A program made the position numbers and the translations under genes. The notes below the pieces were generated by a model that worked only from the letters and a program-made list of their open reading frames with translations, was not told the DNA's origin and did not search any database. From positions 1 to 34,537 of IMG/VR virus record IMGVR_UViG_3300035670_000762: a stretch of 34,537 nt of DNA, one strand, 5' to 3'. The stretch is from a virus. Below are positions 21,754-30,656 of this stretch, piece by piece (the stretch's first letter is position 1; each line of letters begins with the position of its first letter).

Positions 21754-22179
21754 ATGGATGGCGTCGATTTGTTGGCGGCCGGTGATGAGCTAAAAGCGCT
21801 GATCCAGCCACTGGTTGGGCAGGATTTGCGCGAGGTGCTGATTGCAACCGATATGGCTGAGGTCAAGAACATCAGCCAGGTGGCCCCAGCCGTCGCGATC
21901 ATCTACCAAGGCGATAGGGTCGATAGCAGTAGCCAGTCGGGGTTGGTTTCGTCAGTCGTACAGTCGTGGCTTGTTCTGCTGGTGCATCGGTTTACTCCTG
22001 GCCAAGCCAGAGCCGGGGTCATGTTAGGACGTGTCTTGTCGGCTTGTGCCGGTAAGCCATTCAGTAACTCTACGTTCAAACGGGTGAGCCCTGGCGTTCG
22101 CCCCAGCTATGCCGCAGGCGTGTCTTATCTGCCGCTGGCATTTGAAATTACTATCAAGTTCAAAGGAGTCAGATCATGA
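21754..22179 (+). CDS. Gp37/DUF1834-like tail terminator or completion protein
   Basis: This 141-residue protein starts at ATG 21754, one base after the preceding stop. Features include an N-terminal helix (DELKALIQPLVGQDLREVLIATDMAEVKN), VAPAVAIIYQGDRVD, a beta-rich QSWLVLLVHRF, and the C-terminal YLPLAFEITIKFKGV. Its pattern and position fit the gp37-type proteins that cap the tail tube and join it to the head. It overlaps the tube gene by 4 bp. Assignment to the exact family is tentative. Confidence 0.7.
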   Translation: MDGVDLLAAGDELKALIQPLVGQDLREVLIATDMAEVKNISQVAPAVAIIYQGDRVDSSSQSGLVSSVVQSWLVLLVHRFTPGQARAGVMLGRVLSACAGKPFSNSTFKRVSPGVRPSYAAGVSYLPLAFEITIKFKGVRS

Positions 22180-22934
22180 GTCAACCCCAGGAACAAACCT
22201 TCCATTTTGCCGGGAATGTTTATATCAACCCGTATGAGAATGGCGCTTACACCGGTCTGATCGGCCCTATCGATGTTGATTCGTTAGAAATTAAAGCCGA
22301 TGCCAAGAAAAACACGGTGCAGAGCAAGAAGAAGGAAAGCTATGGGCAAGCCCGGAAATCTTACTGGCTTTCCCAGCCTGCCCAGCTAACCCTCAAGACC
22401 AATGAGATCCCGCCTCTTTTGTTGGCGGCGGCATTCATGGGGCGAGAAACGACCATCAATCAGGGGAGCGGTACGTTGACGGATTTGGCGGTCACTCTGC
22501 CTGCTTATCCGAAATGGATTCAACTGCCCAAGACCAATCTTGCGAGTGTTGGTTTCTCGGTCAAAAATGGAGCCGCTGAATTGGCCGCCACGGACTTTGA
22601 GGTGAACTACGCCTTGGGGTTGCTGCGCGCCACAGCTGCCGGAACCATTGCTGATGGTTCTCCGGTAACGGTGAGCGGTACGCATAACGCAGTGACTGGA
22701 ACGCGGATCGAAGGTAACGTCAAGCCAGCCATCGAGGCTCAAGTGCTACTGGACGGTGTCAACCTCATTGACAATAGTCCTATGAAACTGGATGTGCCGC
22801 TGACCAGCCTGAGCCCCAAGAACGGGGTGGACTTCCTCTCTGAGAAGGCTGTTGAAATAACGTTGGAAGGTGAAGTGCTGTTCAAGTCTGGTGAAACCGC
22901 ATCCTTCTATGTGGAGCGGCCGGTCACAGCGTGA
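22176..22934 (+). CDS. Tail tube protein
   Basis: This 252-residue beta-rich protein begins QTFHFAGNVYINPYENGAYTGLIGPIDVDSLEIKADAKKN and ends with an immunoglobulin-like or tube-type VEITLEGEVLFKSGETASFYVERPVTA. This is the style of major tail (tube) proteins of siphoviruses. Position before the tape-measure gene supports it. It is followed by a terminator, so it closes the second late transcription unit. No sheath gene accompanies it. Confidence 0.75.
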   Translation: MSQPQEQTFHFAGNVYINPYENGAYTGLIGPIDVDSLEIKADAKKNTVQSKKKESYGQARKSYWLSQPAQLTLKTNEIPPLLLAAAFMGRETTINQGSGTLTDLAVTLPAYPKWIQLPKTNLASVGFSVKNGAAELAATDFEVNYALGLLRATAAGTIADGSPVTVSGTHNAVTGTRIEGNVKPAIEAQVLLDGVNLIDNSPMKLDVPLTSLSPKNGVDFLSEKAVEITLEGEVLFKSGETASFYVERPVTA

Positions 22935-22951
22935 TAGCCTATTTACATATC

Positions 22952-22981
22952 AAAGCCCCGCCATCGTGCGGGGTTTTTCTT
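22952..22981 (+). terminator. Rho-independent terminator after the tube gene
   Basis: CCCCGC (22956-22961), loop CATCGT and GCGGGG (22968-22973), extended by AA/TT pairs, are followed by TTTTTCTT. It ends transcription from late promoters 1 and 2, and is directly joined to late promoter 3. Confidence 0.92.
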
Positions 22982-22982
22982 A

Positions 22983-23027
22983 TGTAATACACAATAAACC
23001 CGACCATCGGGCACCGCTTTATACCAT
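22983..23027 (+). promoter_or_regulatory. Late promoter 3 (tail block), Mor/C-type
   Basis: The third exact copy of the 20-bp box is at 22983-23002, followed after 19 bp by TACCAT (23022-23027), four of six -10 matches. The predicted start is near 23034, giving a leader of only about 24 nt before the tape-measure ATG. The preceding terminator makes this promoter essential for the tail genes. Confidence 0.7.
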
Positions 23028-23057
23028 GGGGTTAAACCATCCAACCCTGTGGCCGTC

Positions 23058-26000
23058 ATGAGCAACAAAGATCTGAAACTCGCGCTAGAACTTGCAGCCA
23101 AAGCCACGGGCCGCGAGGAGATTGCCGAGCTCAATAAAGAGGTCGGCAACCTTGGCCCTATCTCCAACGCTGTGGAGCAAGAGACCAAAGAGCTGGCGCA
23201 GAGAATGCAGCAGCTCGGTCAGCAGCGCGATCAGATCGATGCCTTCAAAAAGTCCAAAGAGGCGCTGACTCAGCTAGCGCTGGCGACCGTCCTCTCCCGC
23301 GACAAACTCGAAGAGTTTCGCAAGAGTCAGAAGTCTGGCTCAGGGGATGCACAAGATCTGGCACGTCAGGAGCAACTGCTGGCCCGTGAGGTCAAGCAGC
23401 TTGAATCCCAACTCGTTCGCCAGGCGGCAACCCACACCAAATTGCACGCCGGACTTAAACAGTCTGGCATCGATACTCAGAACCTCGCCGGTGAACAAAA
23501 CCGGCTACAACGCGAACTCACCGAAACCGCTACACGCACCGAGAAGCTGGCCCGAGAACTGATAGGCGGCCAGACTGGGGCCAGCAGTATGGCGACCGGT
23601 GTTGCTGGCTTGACCACTCGCTTGGTCGCCATGGCCGGGGCCTATGTTGGTATTCAGGCGCTCAAAGACGCCGTCCTGTCATTCTTTGCTGCTGGCGACA
23701 AGGCCGAACAGCTCAGCATTCAGATGAATGCGGTAATGGGCTCTATTCAGGGCGGCCAAGAAGCCACCGCCTGGATCAATGATTTTGCCAAGAAAACCCC
23801 TCTCCAACTCAATGAAGTAACGCAGACCTTCATCCGGCTCAAAGCCATGGGGCTAGATCCAATGGACGGGTCTATGCAGGCTGTTGTTGACCAGTCCTCC
23901 AAGTTGGGCCTGGGCTTTGAGGGGGTGGAGAGTATTTCCTTGGCGCTCGGCCAGGCCTGGGCCAAGGGAAAGTTGCAAGGCGAGGAAATGTTGCAGATGC
24001 AGGAGCGTGGCGTTCCTGTGCTGGATTTACTGGGCAAGGCGTTGGGCAAAACCACCGCCGAGCTGGGCGAGATGTCGGCTAAGGGACTACTCGGCCGCGA
24101 TGCTATCAAAGCGTTAATCGCAGAGATGGGGAGTGAATCTGCCGGTGCCGCCAATGCGCAGATGGGCACCATGTCAGGGCTGTTATCCAACTTGGGAGAC
24201 AGTTGGACCAACTTCAAGGTTGCTGTTGCCAACTCGGGTGCCCTGGAGTGGCTAAAGCAACAGCTCACTGACTTGAACACCACCATCAACGAGATGGCGG
24301 CCGATGGTCGGCTGAAACAATACGCGCAACAGGTGTCGGATTGGCTGGTCACCACCGGGCAAAGTGTCAAACAGTTCATGCTGGATATCGGTGGCAGCTT
24401 TGACGGAATGCTCAGCGCTGTCAACGTCACTGTGCAGTCGCTGCGGGTGGTATTCAACGCATTCACCGCGGCTGTGAAGGGGATGGCCGCCGGGTTCTTG
24501 ACCAATCTATTTCTGATTACGACCGGCCTGGAAAAATTAGCAGGTGCGCTCGGGATGAAGGGGCTGGCTGCTGAACTGAGCCAGGCCACTGGTCTGTTGA
24601 AGGCAGAAATGGATGCGTTCGCCAAGTCGGCAAAAGAGGATCTGGATGATATCGCGGATGCCTCTGTCCGGATGAGCGGGACGCATACCAAAGCCACTGA
24701 CGAAGTGAAGAAGTCGCTGCAGGAGTTTGCCAAAGAGAGCAAGACCCAAAGTGATGAAGTCGTGAAGCATCAGTCTGCAATCGCCGATTCTGCAGTGTCG
24801 TCCTCTAGCGCATTAAGTGATGCCCTGAAAGGCATCGGGCTGGACTATGAGCGTCTTGAGGGCAACGTTGGAGCTAGCTTCAAGGGGATATCGTCTGCGC
24901 TGGATCTGTTGGTCGAGACCAGCGGTGTCGGCGCCGAGACCATCAAAGCTACGTTAGAAGAAGGGTTTAAACAGGCCAAAAACAAAGCTGAACTGGATCT
25001 AGTGACTCAAGCCATGGAGCACTTGCATGAGCAAGGCAAGTTGGTCGGCCCCGCCTACGTTGAAAGCATGAGCCTGGCAGGCACCGCTAGCAAACGTCTT
25101 GTAGGGGAAACGCAAGGGGTCATCGACCGCCTGAAATTACAAAAGGCTGCCGCTGATGAGGCCTACAAGAAGGGCCAGATGGGAGCCGAGGAGCACACTC
25201 GACTCGTTGGCAAGCTGAATACCGAAATAGATAAGACCACCAAGGCATCCCAGAAAAATGCAGATGCCGCCGATAACATGACCAAGGCCTATTCCGATTT
25301 TGGTATGCAGTCAGCCAAAGCGTTAGAGGATCAGGCCGCCAAGCTCAAGACGTCATTCGAAACAATTCAGCGCGGAGCCGAGCCTATCGAGCAAGTCAAA
25401 TCGGCCTTCCTCAAGTATGCCGAGGCTCAGCTTGAGTCAGATAAAGCGAACGGAAAATTCACGACAGGGGCGCTATCTGCACAGGCCGCAACCCTGGGGC
25501 TGTCATCTGAATTTGACGCCCTGAAAACATCGGTTAACACCACGGGTAAAGAGGCTGTCATTACCGCCGCCGCCCTGGACCACTTAGGCAATAGCAGCCA
25601 GCAGGCAGGCGATAAGGCCGCCGCATCCGGGCAAAAGCTGGATAAGCATGCAGAAGATATTAAGAACCTGGAAGAACACACCCGCAAAGCCAGCTCCGGC
25701 CAGCTGACATTCGCCACCGCCATGATGAAATCCTCCGAGGTCGCCTCGATGAGCCTGGATGACATCAATACCAAGATGGCCGAAGCCCAGGAGATCTGGG
25801 AGTCGAGCTACAACTACCTGCAGCAATCCAATGATATCTCCACCGAGTGGTGGTCGCCGTTTGTCCTCAAACAAAAGCTGGCTCAGGAAAACAACCTGCA
25901 AATCCTGGGTCAGATGAAACGCGTTCGCGAGGCATCTGATGCCCTGGCCAGTGCTGAGCAACCGACCGCCAAGCTGGTCGCCAATGCCGAACGGGCAGTG

Positions 26001-26558
26001 AAAGCTGCGTACAAGCTCGATGACCAAACGCTCTCTTCGTTCCGGGCCGCCATCGATAGCGCCAAACAGAAGATGAACGAGTTGGCCGACTCGGCCGCAT
26101 CCACAGTCAGCAATTTACGCGACGAGCTAGACCAGCTCTCTGAGAACTATGACGCCATCGAACGGCGGCGCTATGACGAGCAAGTTGCCTCCATCCGCTC
26201 CAGCCTGGAAACCGCCCGCGCATCAGGCAATGCCGATGCAGTTGCCAGCTACAAAGAAGCCCTGCGCCTCGCGGAAGAACTGCATCAGAAGAAGATGGCC
26301 ACCATCAAAGCCGAACAAGCCGCCGCAGCTCAAGAGGTGGCTGAGGCCAAGAAAGCAGCAGCTTCAAATCCAGCCGCGAAGGCATCCACTGCAGCTAAGA
26401 CAGCAAACCAAAACACAAGCGAGACAACTACTTTGTCCAGGGAAATCACCATCAATCTGCCGGGATCCCGGCAGACCATTAAAACTGATGCTGCTGGTGA
26501 GGCCGCACTGGAATCAGTGCTCCGCCAGCTTGAATCAGTGGGAGCAATCACTCCATGA
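23058..26558 (+). CDS. Tail tape-measure protein
   Basis: This protein of about 1,166 residues starts at ATG 23058 (GTG 23049 adds three). Neither start has a clear ribosome site. An N-terminal coiled coil (about 10-165) precedes a conserved tape-measure domain (EQLSIQMNAVMGSIQGGQ ... TQTFIRLKAMGLDPMDGSMQ ... GEEMLQMQERGVPVLDLLGKALGKTTAELG). Hydrophobic segments near 440-500 (VRVVFNAFTAAVKGMAAGFLTNLFLI) and long coiled coils follow to the end. At about 1.5 A per residue the tail would be roughly 175 nm. No peptidase or lysozyme domain is evident. Confidence 0.92.
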   Translation: MSNKDLKLALELAAKATGREEIAELNKEVGNLGPISNAVEQETKELAQRMQQLGQQRDQIDAFKKSKEALTQLALATVLSRDKLEEFRKSQKSGSGDAQDLARQEQLLAREVKQLESQLVRQAATHTKLHAGLKQSGIDTQNLAGEQNRLQRELTETATRTEKLARELIGGQTGASSMATGVAGLTTRLVAMAGAYVGIQALKDAVLSFFAAGDKAEQLSIQMNAVMGSIQGGQEATAWINDFAKKTPLQLNEVTQTFIRLKAMGLDPMDGSMQAVVDQSSKLGLGFEGVESISLALGQAWAKGKLQGEEMLQMQERGVPVLDLLGKALGKTTAELGEMSAKGLLGRDAIKALIAEMGSESAGAANAQMGTMSGLLSNLGDSWTNFKVAVANSGALEWLKQQLTDLNTTINEMAADGRLKQYAQQVSDWLVTTGQSVKQFMLDIGGSFDGMLSAVNVTVQSLRVVFNAFTAAVKGMAAGFLTNLFLITTGLEKLAGALGMKGLAAELSQATGLLKAEMDAFAKSAKEDLDDIADASVRMSGTHTKATDEVKKSLQEFAKESKTQSDEVVKHQSAIADSAVSSSSALSDALKGIGLDYERLEGNVGASFKGISSALDLLVETSGVGAETIKATLEEGFKQAKNKAELDLVTQAMEHLHEQGKLVGPAYVESMSLAGTASKRLVGETQGVIDRLKLQKAAADEAYKKGQMGAEEHTRLVGKLNTEIDKTTKASQKNADAADNMTKAYSDFGMQSAKALEDQAAKLKTSFETIQRGAEPIEQVKSAFLKYAEAQLESDKANGKFTTGALSAQAATLGLSSEFDALKTSVNTTGKEAVITAAALDHLGNSSQQAGDKAAASGQKLDKHAEDIKNLEEHTRKASSGQLTFATAMMKSSEVASMSLDDINTKMAEAQEIWESSYNYLQQSNDISTEWWSPFVLKQKLAQENNLQILGQMKRVREASDALASAEQPTAKLVANAERAVKAAYKLDDQTLSSFRAAIDSAKQKMNELADSAASTVSNLRDELDQLSENYDAIERRRYDEQVASIRSSLETARASGNADAVASYKEALRLAEELHQKKMATIKAEQAAAAQEVAEAKKAAASNPAAKASTAAKTANQNTSETTTLSREITINLPGSRQTIKTDAAGEAALESVLRQLESVGAITP

Positions 26559-26920
26559 CCAACTCACTCGCAGGCATCGAACTGGATGACGAAATCGCGT
26601 GGACTGATGAACTGGACTGGACGCCCATCGAGCAGTCGCTATCGCGCGGCCAGACCGGTCACATGATTGTCCAGGAAGGGACCAAGGTCGGCGGCAGACC
26701 ACTGACCCTGACCATGACCTGCACCCGTGGCACTGTCGATTTACTCCGTGCCCAGCTAACGACAGCCCAGCTGCCGTTGGTGCTTTACGGAACAACGTAC
26801 ACCGTGCGCTGGCGTCATGCCGACAAGCCCATTGAGGCGACTCCGCTGGTCGACTACGTCAACCCTGCCTCCATGCCCGATCTGGAACACGCCATTACTC
26901 TGCGATTAATCGAGGTTTAA
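26555..26920 (+). CDS. Tail protein downstream of the tape measure, distal-tail candidate
   Basis: This 121-residue protein is beta-rich (RGQTGHMIVQEGTKVGGRPLTLTMTCTRGTVDLLRAQLTTAQLPLVLYGTTYTVRW). It overlaps the tape-measure stop by 4 bp. Size and place after the tape measure suggest a small tail-tip component. I do not recognise a family. Confidence 0.65.
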   Translation: MTNSLAGIELDDEIAWTDELDWTPIEQSLSRGQTGHMIVQEGTKVGGRPLTLTMTCTRGTVDLLRAQLTTAQLPLVLYGTTYTVRWRHADKPIEATPLVDYVNPASMPDLEHAITLRLIEV

Positions 26921-26925
26921 ACGAC

Positions 26926-29900
26926 ATGACTATCCAACCCGCTGATCTCGTATTGCTCGAATCAGAGCGCATGACCGATGAGGCGTCCGGCGGCGGGCGC
27001 CCGACTGGTCGCGTGATCCCGGATAACACGCTCAACGCTATTTTCCAAAAGACCTCGCGCCGGGATCGCACCGAGGGCCGCAGCAACCTGACCAAGGTTT
27101 TCTGTGCTGTACGCACCGCGACCGCGGAGTCTTATCAGGGGAGCCACTTTGCCGTTACCCGCGATGCTGAGGATGCCCATATCAATGTGGTCTGCCTGCC
27201 GGGTACCCCCACGGATACCCGAGCCGAGGCCCGGGCACGGATCGAGGCATATCTCGTGCCCGGGGTGTTCAGCAACCTCTATCTGCTGGGTGACCAGTAC
27301 GCGGGCCAGCGCACCATACTGCTGTACCAGGAAACCAAGGAGCAGTTGCCCGAGCTGGGTTCCACCCTGTTCCTCAAGCAGCTGGATAAGACCGGTGCTG
27401 TCGTCGCCACCGACTATGTAAAAATCAAAAGCTACGACGCCGAGATCCGTCAATTCACCTACGAGAAAAATAACGAGTTTTTCACCATCACTCGCCGTCA
27501 GTTGACCGTCAAGCTGGCGGGCAAGCTACGGATCAATCTCACCGGAGGGATCCCATACCCGACTGGTACCCTAGCAAGTGGCGATATACCAGCCGCCAAG
27601 GTCTATTTCACCAACGTGGCGGATACCGCCCAGTTCTACGGCGTGTCGGCGCTGGCCCAGTCAGCGGTGGCTGGCAGCGCATCGGTCCGAGTGAAAGATG
27701 TCTACAAGCCGATCGTACCCAGCGCCTACTCTGAGACCAACGTGATCGAGCAGCAGGCCCTCTCCGATCTCGCTCAGTTAGCAGCATCTGGACCAGCCAC
27801 CTCGGCGGCGCTGACTTTTGCGGTGGTCGCCGGTAATCAGTCACGGGCGTTTATGCCACGCATCCCGATGCGGGGATCTGTGCTGACCATCGACAGTGGC
27901 GTTTACAAGGATGATGGCTCAGGTAGTTTCAAATTCGTCTCAGGTGCGGACAATTTCAGCCAGATCTCCCTGTCTTATGAGTCCGGGCAGATTGACGCCT
28001 ATCGCAAGACCAGCGTGTTCACCAGTGGTGCCCAGATCGCCTACACCCCAGCTGCCCGCATGATTGGCGCGGCAGTGAGTGTCGAGAAGGAGGTCACCGT
28101 GGCCAACCGCACCTTCAGTTGGAATTGGTCCTATCCCAATAACCCACCTGAAGCGGGATCCGTGGTGATCTGGTACCGCAGCCTTGGCAAGTGGCAACTG
28201 ATCCAGGATGACGGTACCGGCCGCTTGACCGGAGCCGGCACCGGAACGGTTACCGCGAGCGGCACCATATCGGCCACGTTCAGTTCGCTGCCGGATGCTG
28301 AAACCAGCATCGTACTGATGTTCCTGCCGATCGGGGCCCTGGAGTACACGCCTCTGGCTGGCGCCATCACGGTTGCCAAAAAGCAGGTGCTGGCACTGCC
28401 TTATGTGCCGCAGCCGGGAACATTAGCAATCACCTGGACCTCAGGAGGCCAGAGCAAAACCGTTACTGATAACGGCAGCGGGGTGCTCGCGGGAGATCTG
28501 ACCGGCGCAGGGTCTGTTAGCTACGCCGGTAAATCCGCCACCTTTGTTCCCACCGGGCTCCCGGACGATGGCGTGTACCATGTTGCCTATACTCGCGGTC
28601 CGTACCGTCTGGCCAACGTGACCATCCCTGCTGATGCCGCCACCATGGCAACCTTCAGTGCTGGGGCTCCGCTGTCACCAGGCAAGACGTTGGTACGTTA
28701 TCCGCTACGGCGCCGCACCTCGACCGGCTCACCGGAGACTGTGACGATCACCCTGACGGATGATGGCACCGGCAAACTGCTGCGGGATGGGGTGCAGGTC
28801 GGAACTATCGATTACGCGGCTGGTACCGGCTCGTTCTCATGGGCCAAGGAATACACCTACACCGTGACCAGCTATGTGTTCAATGGCCTGGCGATGCAGA
28901 AGCAAAAAGAGACCATCACCGCCACCGAATTGAACGGTGGCGCCGGTACGCTGGAAGGTCTGCCGAGCAACGAAGCGGCGGGTGTTGCCGAGAACATTAC
29001 CGTCAATATGCCGGAGCTCTCGTTCTCCCTGGCAGCGCCGAATCTGGTCTCTGGCAGCCTGATGTTCACGGATGGCGGCAATATCTACATCGAACGTGAC
29101 GGCATCTTGTGGAAGAACCCGGACAGTCGAACCGGGGCCGGTAGCCGTGTCGGTCGTGTCGAGCTGGCGGCCAGCCGAGTTGTGATCAGCGATGCCAAGG
29201 GCATCACCGGGAACATCTTGATCAATGCCGGTGTGGCGCTGGTTTCTCGGCCATATCTATCCAGTGCAGTCTGGAAAACACCAGGTGCACCGCTCAAATC
29301 TGGTGGACTAGAGATCAAGGGGACCACCGCTGATGGGTCAACCATGACTTCCAGCGACTCAGGCACTGGCACTCTCGCTGGAGCGCTGGGTTCCGGTCAG
29401 GCTGACATCAGCATGGGGTTGATCTCCATGCAGTTCTCAAAGCCGATCGAGGCGGGGAGCCTGGCCTATTCAACCGTGATCCTGACAGCCATTCCCCTCG
29501 ACTCTGATGCCATCGGCATTGACCCGGTGCGCCTACCTCCGGATGGCAAGGTGCCAATCTATCAGGACGGGGTCGGCGTGGTCATTGGCCATACCGCTAC
29601 CCTCGACATCGGCACCCCGACTGCCAACCAGGTGATTGATTGCGGCCGCGACTATCTGGCCGAGGTCTGGATCACCGATTCTGCTGGCAGCAAGCTGGCG
29701 GTCAATCAGTACGCTGAAAACCGGGATACCGGCCTCGTCACTATGGCGAGCCCGTTGTCGCTTATCACTGCCGCAGGCGCGGCGCTGGTGCCGCCGCTCA
29801 CCCTGCACCATCGCATCGAGCACCGCAGCCTGGTGCAGGATGTGCAGCCGAATGGTGATCTGACGCTAGCCATCCCACTGGCCCAGGATTATCCGGCCGG

Positions 29901-30387
29901 TACCAGCTACGTCAGCTCCTACATCCCGCAGGGGGATCGCTACGCCAGCTGTGGCGATCTGTTCACCCAGCAGTCGTGGGATGCCAACAATCCGAACTGG
30001 ACCCACTCACCGGTAGGCCCGGAGCTGCTGGCCGACTACAACATCATTGATTACCCGATTGAGGTCAGCAACCAGTCGACAGTGGATGATGAATGGCTGA
30101 TCAAGTTCAGCAGCCAGACCACGTTTGATGTGGTCTCCCGTGATCGCGGCCTGATTGCCAGCGGCAACACCACCACCGATCTGATGCCCATCAACCCCAA
30201 TACCGGTACTCCCTATTTCATTCTGCGCAAGGGTGGCTGGTCTGCGGGGTGGGCCACCGGAAACGTTGTGCGCTGGCCCACTCGTTCCGCTCTGGCCCCA
30301 GTCTGGCTGCTGCGTTGCGTCAGTATCGGCGTGGCCACACATCCGGATGACCGGTTTGAGTACATGCAGTATGGGGATGCGGACTGA
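26926..30387 (+). CDS. Large tail-tip protein with repeated beta modules
   Basis: This 1,153-residue protein contains a repeated module with a D-[DNS]-G-[TS]-G core at residues 329, 428, 515, 612 and 811. A degenerate copy near 715 (FTDGGNIYIERDG) gives a period of about 97. Each unit looks like a beta sandwich (a core like DDGTGRLTGAGTGTV, followed by a short strand and LPD). The N-terminal 300 residues and C-terminal 250 residues are unrelated to the repeats. Located between tape measure and fibre genes, it is probably a structural tail-tip protein. The specific function is unknown. Confidence 0.75.
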   Translation: MTIQPADLVLLESERMTDEASGGGRPTGRVIPDNTLNAIFQKTSRRDRTEGRSNLTKVFCAVRTATAESYQGSHFAVTRDAEDAHINVVCLPGTPTDTRAEARARIEAYLVPGVFSNLYLLGDQYAGQRTILLYQETKEQLPELGSTLFLKQLDKTGAVVATDYVKIKSYDAEIRQFTYEKNNEFFTITRRQLTVKLAGKLRINLTGGIPYPTGTLASGDIPAAKVYFTNVADTAQFYGVSALAQSAVAGSASVRVKDVYKPIVPSAYSETNVIEQQALSDLAQLAASGPATSAALTFAVVAGNQSRAFMPRIPMRGSVLTIDSGVYKDDGSGSFKFVSGADNFSQISLSYESGQIDAYRKTSVFTSGAQIAYTPAARMIGAAVSVEKEVTVANRTFSWNWSYPNNPPEAGSVVIWYRSLGKWQLIQDDGTGRLTGAGTGTVTASGTISATFSSLPDAETSIVLMFLPIGALEYTPLAGAITVAKKQVLALPYVPQPGTLAITWTSGGQSKTVTDNGSGVLAGDLTGAGSVSYAGKSATFVPTGLPDDGVYHVAYTRGPYRLANVTIPADAATMATFSAGAPLSPGKTLVRYPLRRRTSTGSPETVTITLTDDGTGKLLRDGVQVGTIDYAAGTGSFSWAKEYTYTVTSYVFNGLAMQKQKETITATELNGGAGTLEGLPSNEAAGVAENITVNMPELSFSLAAPNLVSGSLMFTDGGNIYIERDGILWKNPDSRTGAGSRVGRVELAASRVVISDAKGITGNILINAGVALVSRPYLSSAVWKTPGAPLKSGGLEIKGTTADGSTMTSSDSGTGTLAGALGSGQADISMGLISMQFSKPIEAGSLAYSTVILTAIPLDSDAIGIDPVRLPPDGKVPIYQDGVGVVIGHTATLDIGTPTANQVIDCGRDYLAEVWITDSAGSKLAVNQYAENRDTGLVTMASPLSLITAAGAALVPPLTLHHRIEHRSLVQDVQPNGDLTLAIPLAQDYPAGTSYVSSYIPQGDRYASCGDLFTQQSWDANNPNWTHSPVGPELLADYNIIDYPIEVSNQSTVDDEWLIKFSSQTTFDVVSRDRGLIASGNTTTDLMPINPNTGTPYFILRKGGWSAGWATGNVVRWPTRSALAPVWLLRCVSIGVATHPDDRFEYMQYGDAD

Positions 30388-30653
30388 TGGCCAGAACGCT
30401 GAACTATCGCGCCGTCGACAGCCAGGGGCAGCCGGTTGCCGGTTGCCCAGTGGTCATCATGACTCGCACCAAGGGGCTGATCCCAGGCTCTGAGCCGCCC
30501 GCTATTGGCCGCTATGTGCTGGGCTCAACGATCACGGTCGCTGACGGCACTTGGTCATTTACGACAGAAGCTGATGGGCCTCTGATGGCCGTAGCGTGGG
30601 ATCCGGCACGGCCAGACCGCCGTCCGATTGTTATTGAACCGATTGTGGGGTGA
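30387..30653 (+). CDS. Small beta-rich tail protein
   Basis: This 88-residue protein has the look of one Ig- or transthyretin-like domain (LNYRAVDSQGQPVAGCPVVIMTR ... VADGTWSFTTEADGPLMAVAWDP), the type that extends or connects tail-tip proteins. The start overlaps the preceding stop (ATGG at 30387). It shares the GC-rich composition of the genes before it, unlike the next gene. Confidence 0.6.
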   Translation: MARTLNYRAVDSQGQPVAGCPVVIMTRTKGLIPGSEPPAIGRYVLGSTITVADGTWSFTTEADGPLMAVAWDPARPDRRPIVIEPIVG

Positions 30654-30656
30654 TGA

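Noticed and set aside
13747-26551. Long antisense open frames under the head and tail genes
   Set aside because: They mirror GC-rich codon usage of the sense genes, lack ribosome sites and show no recognisable domains.
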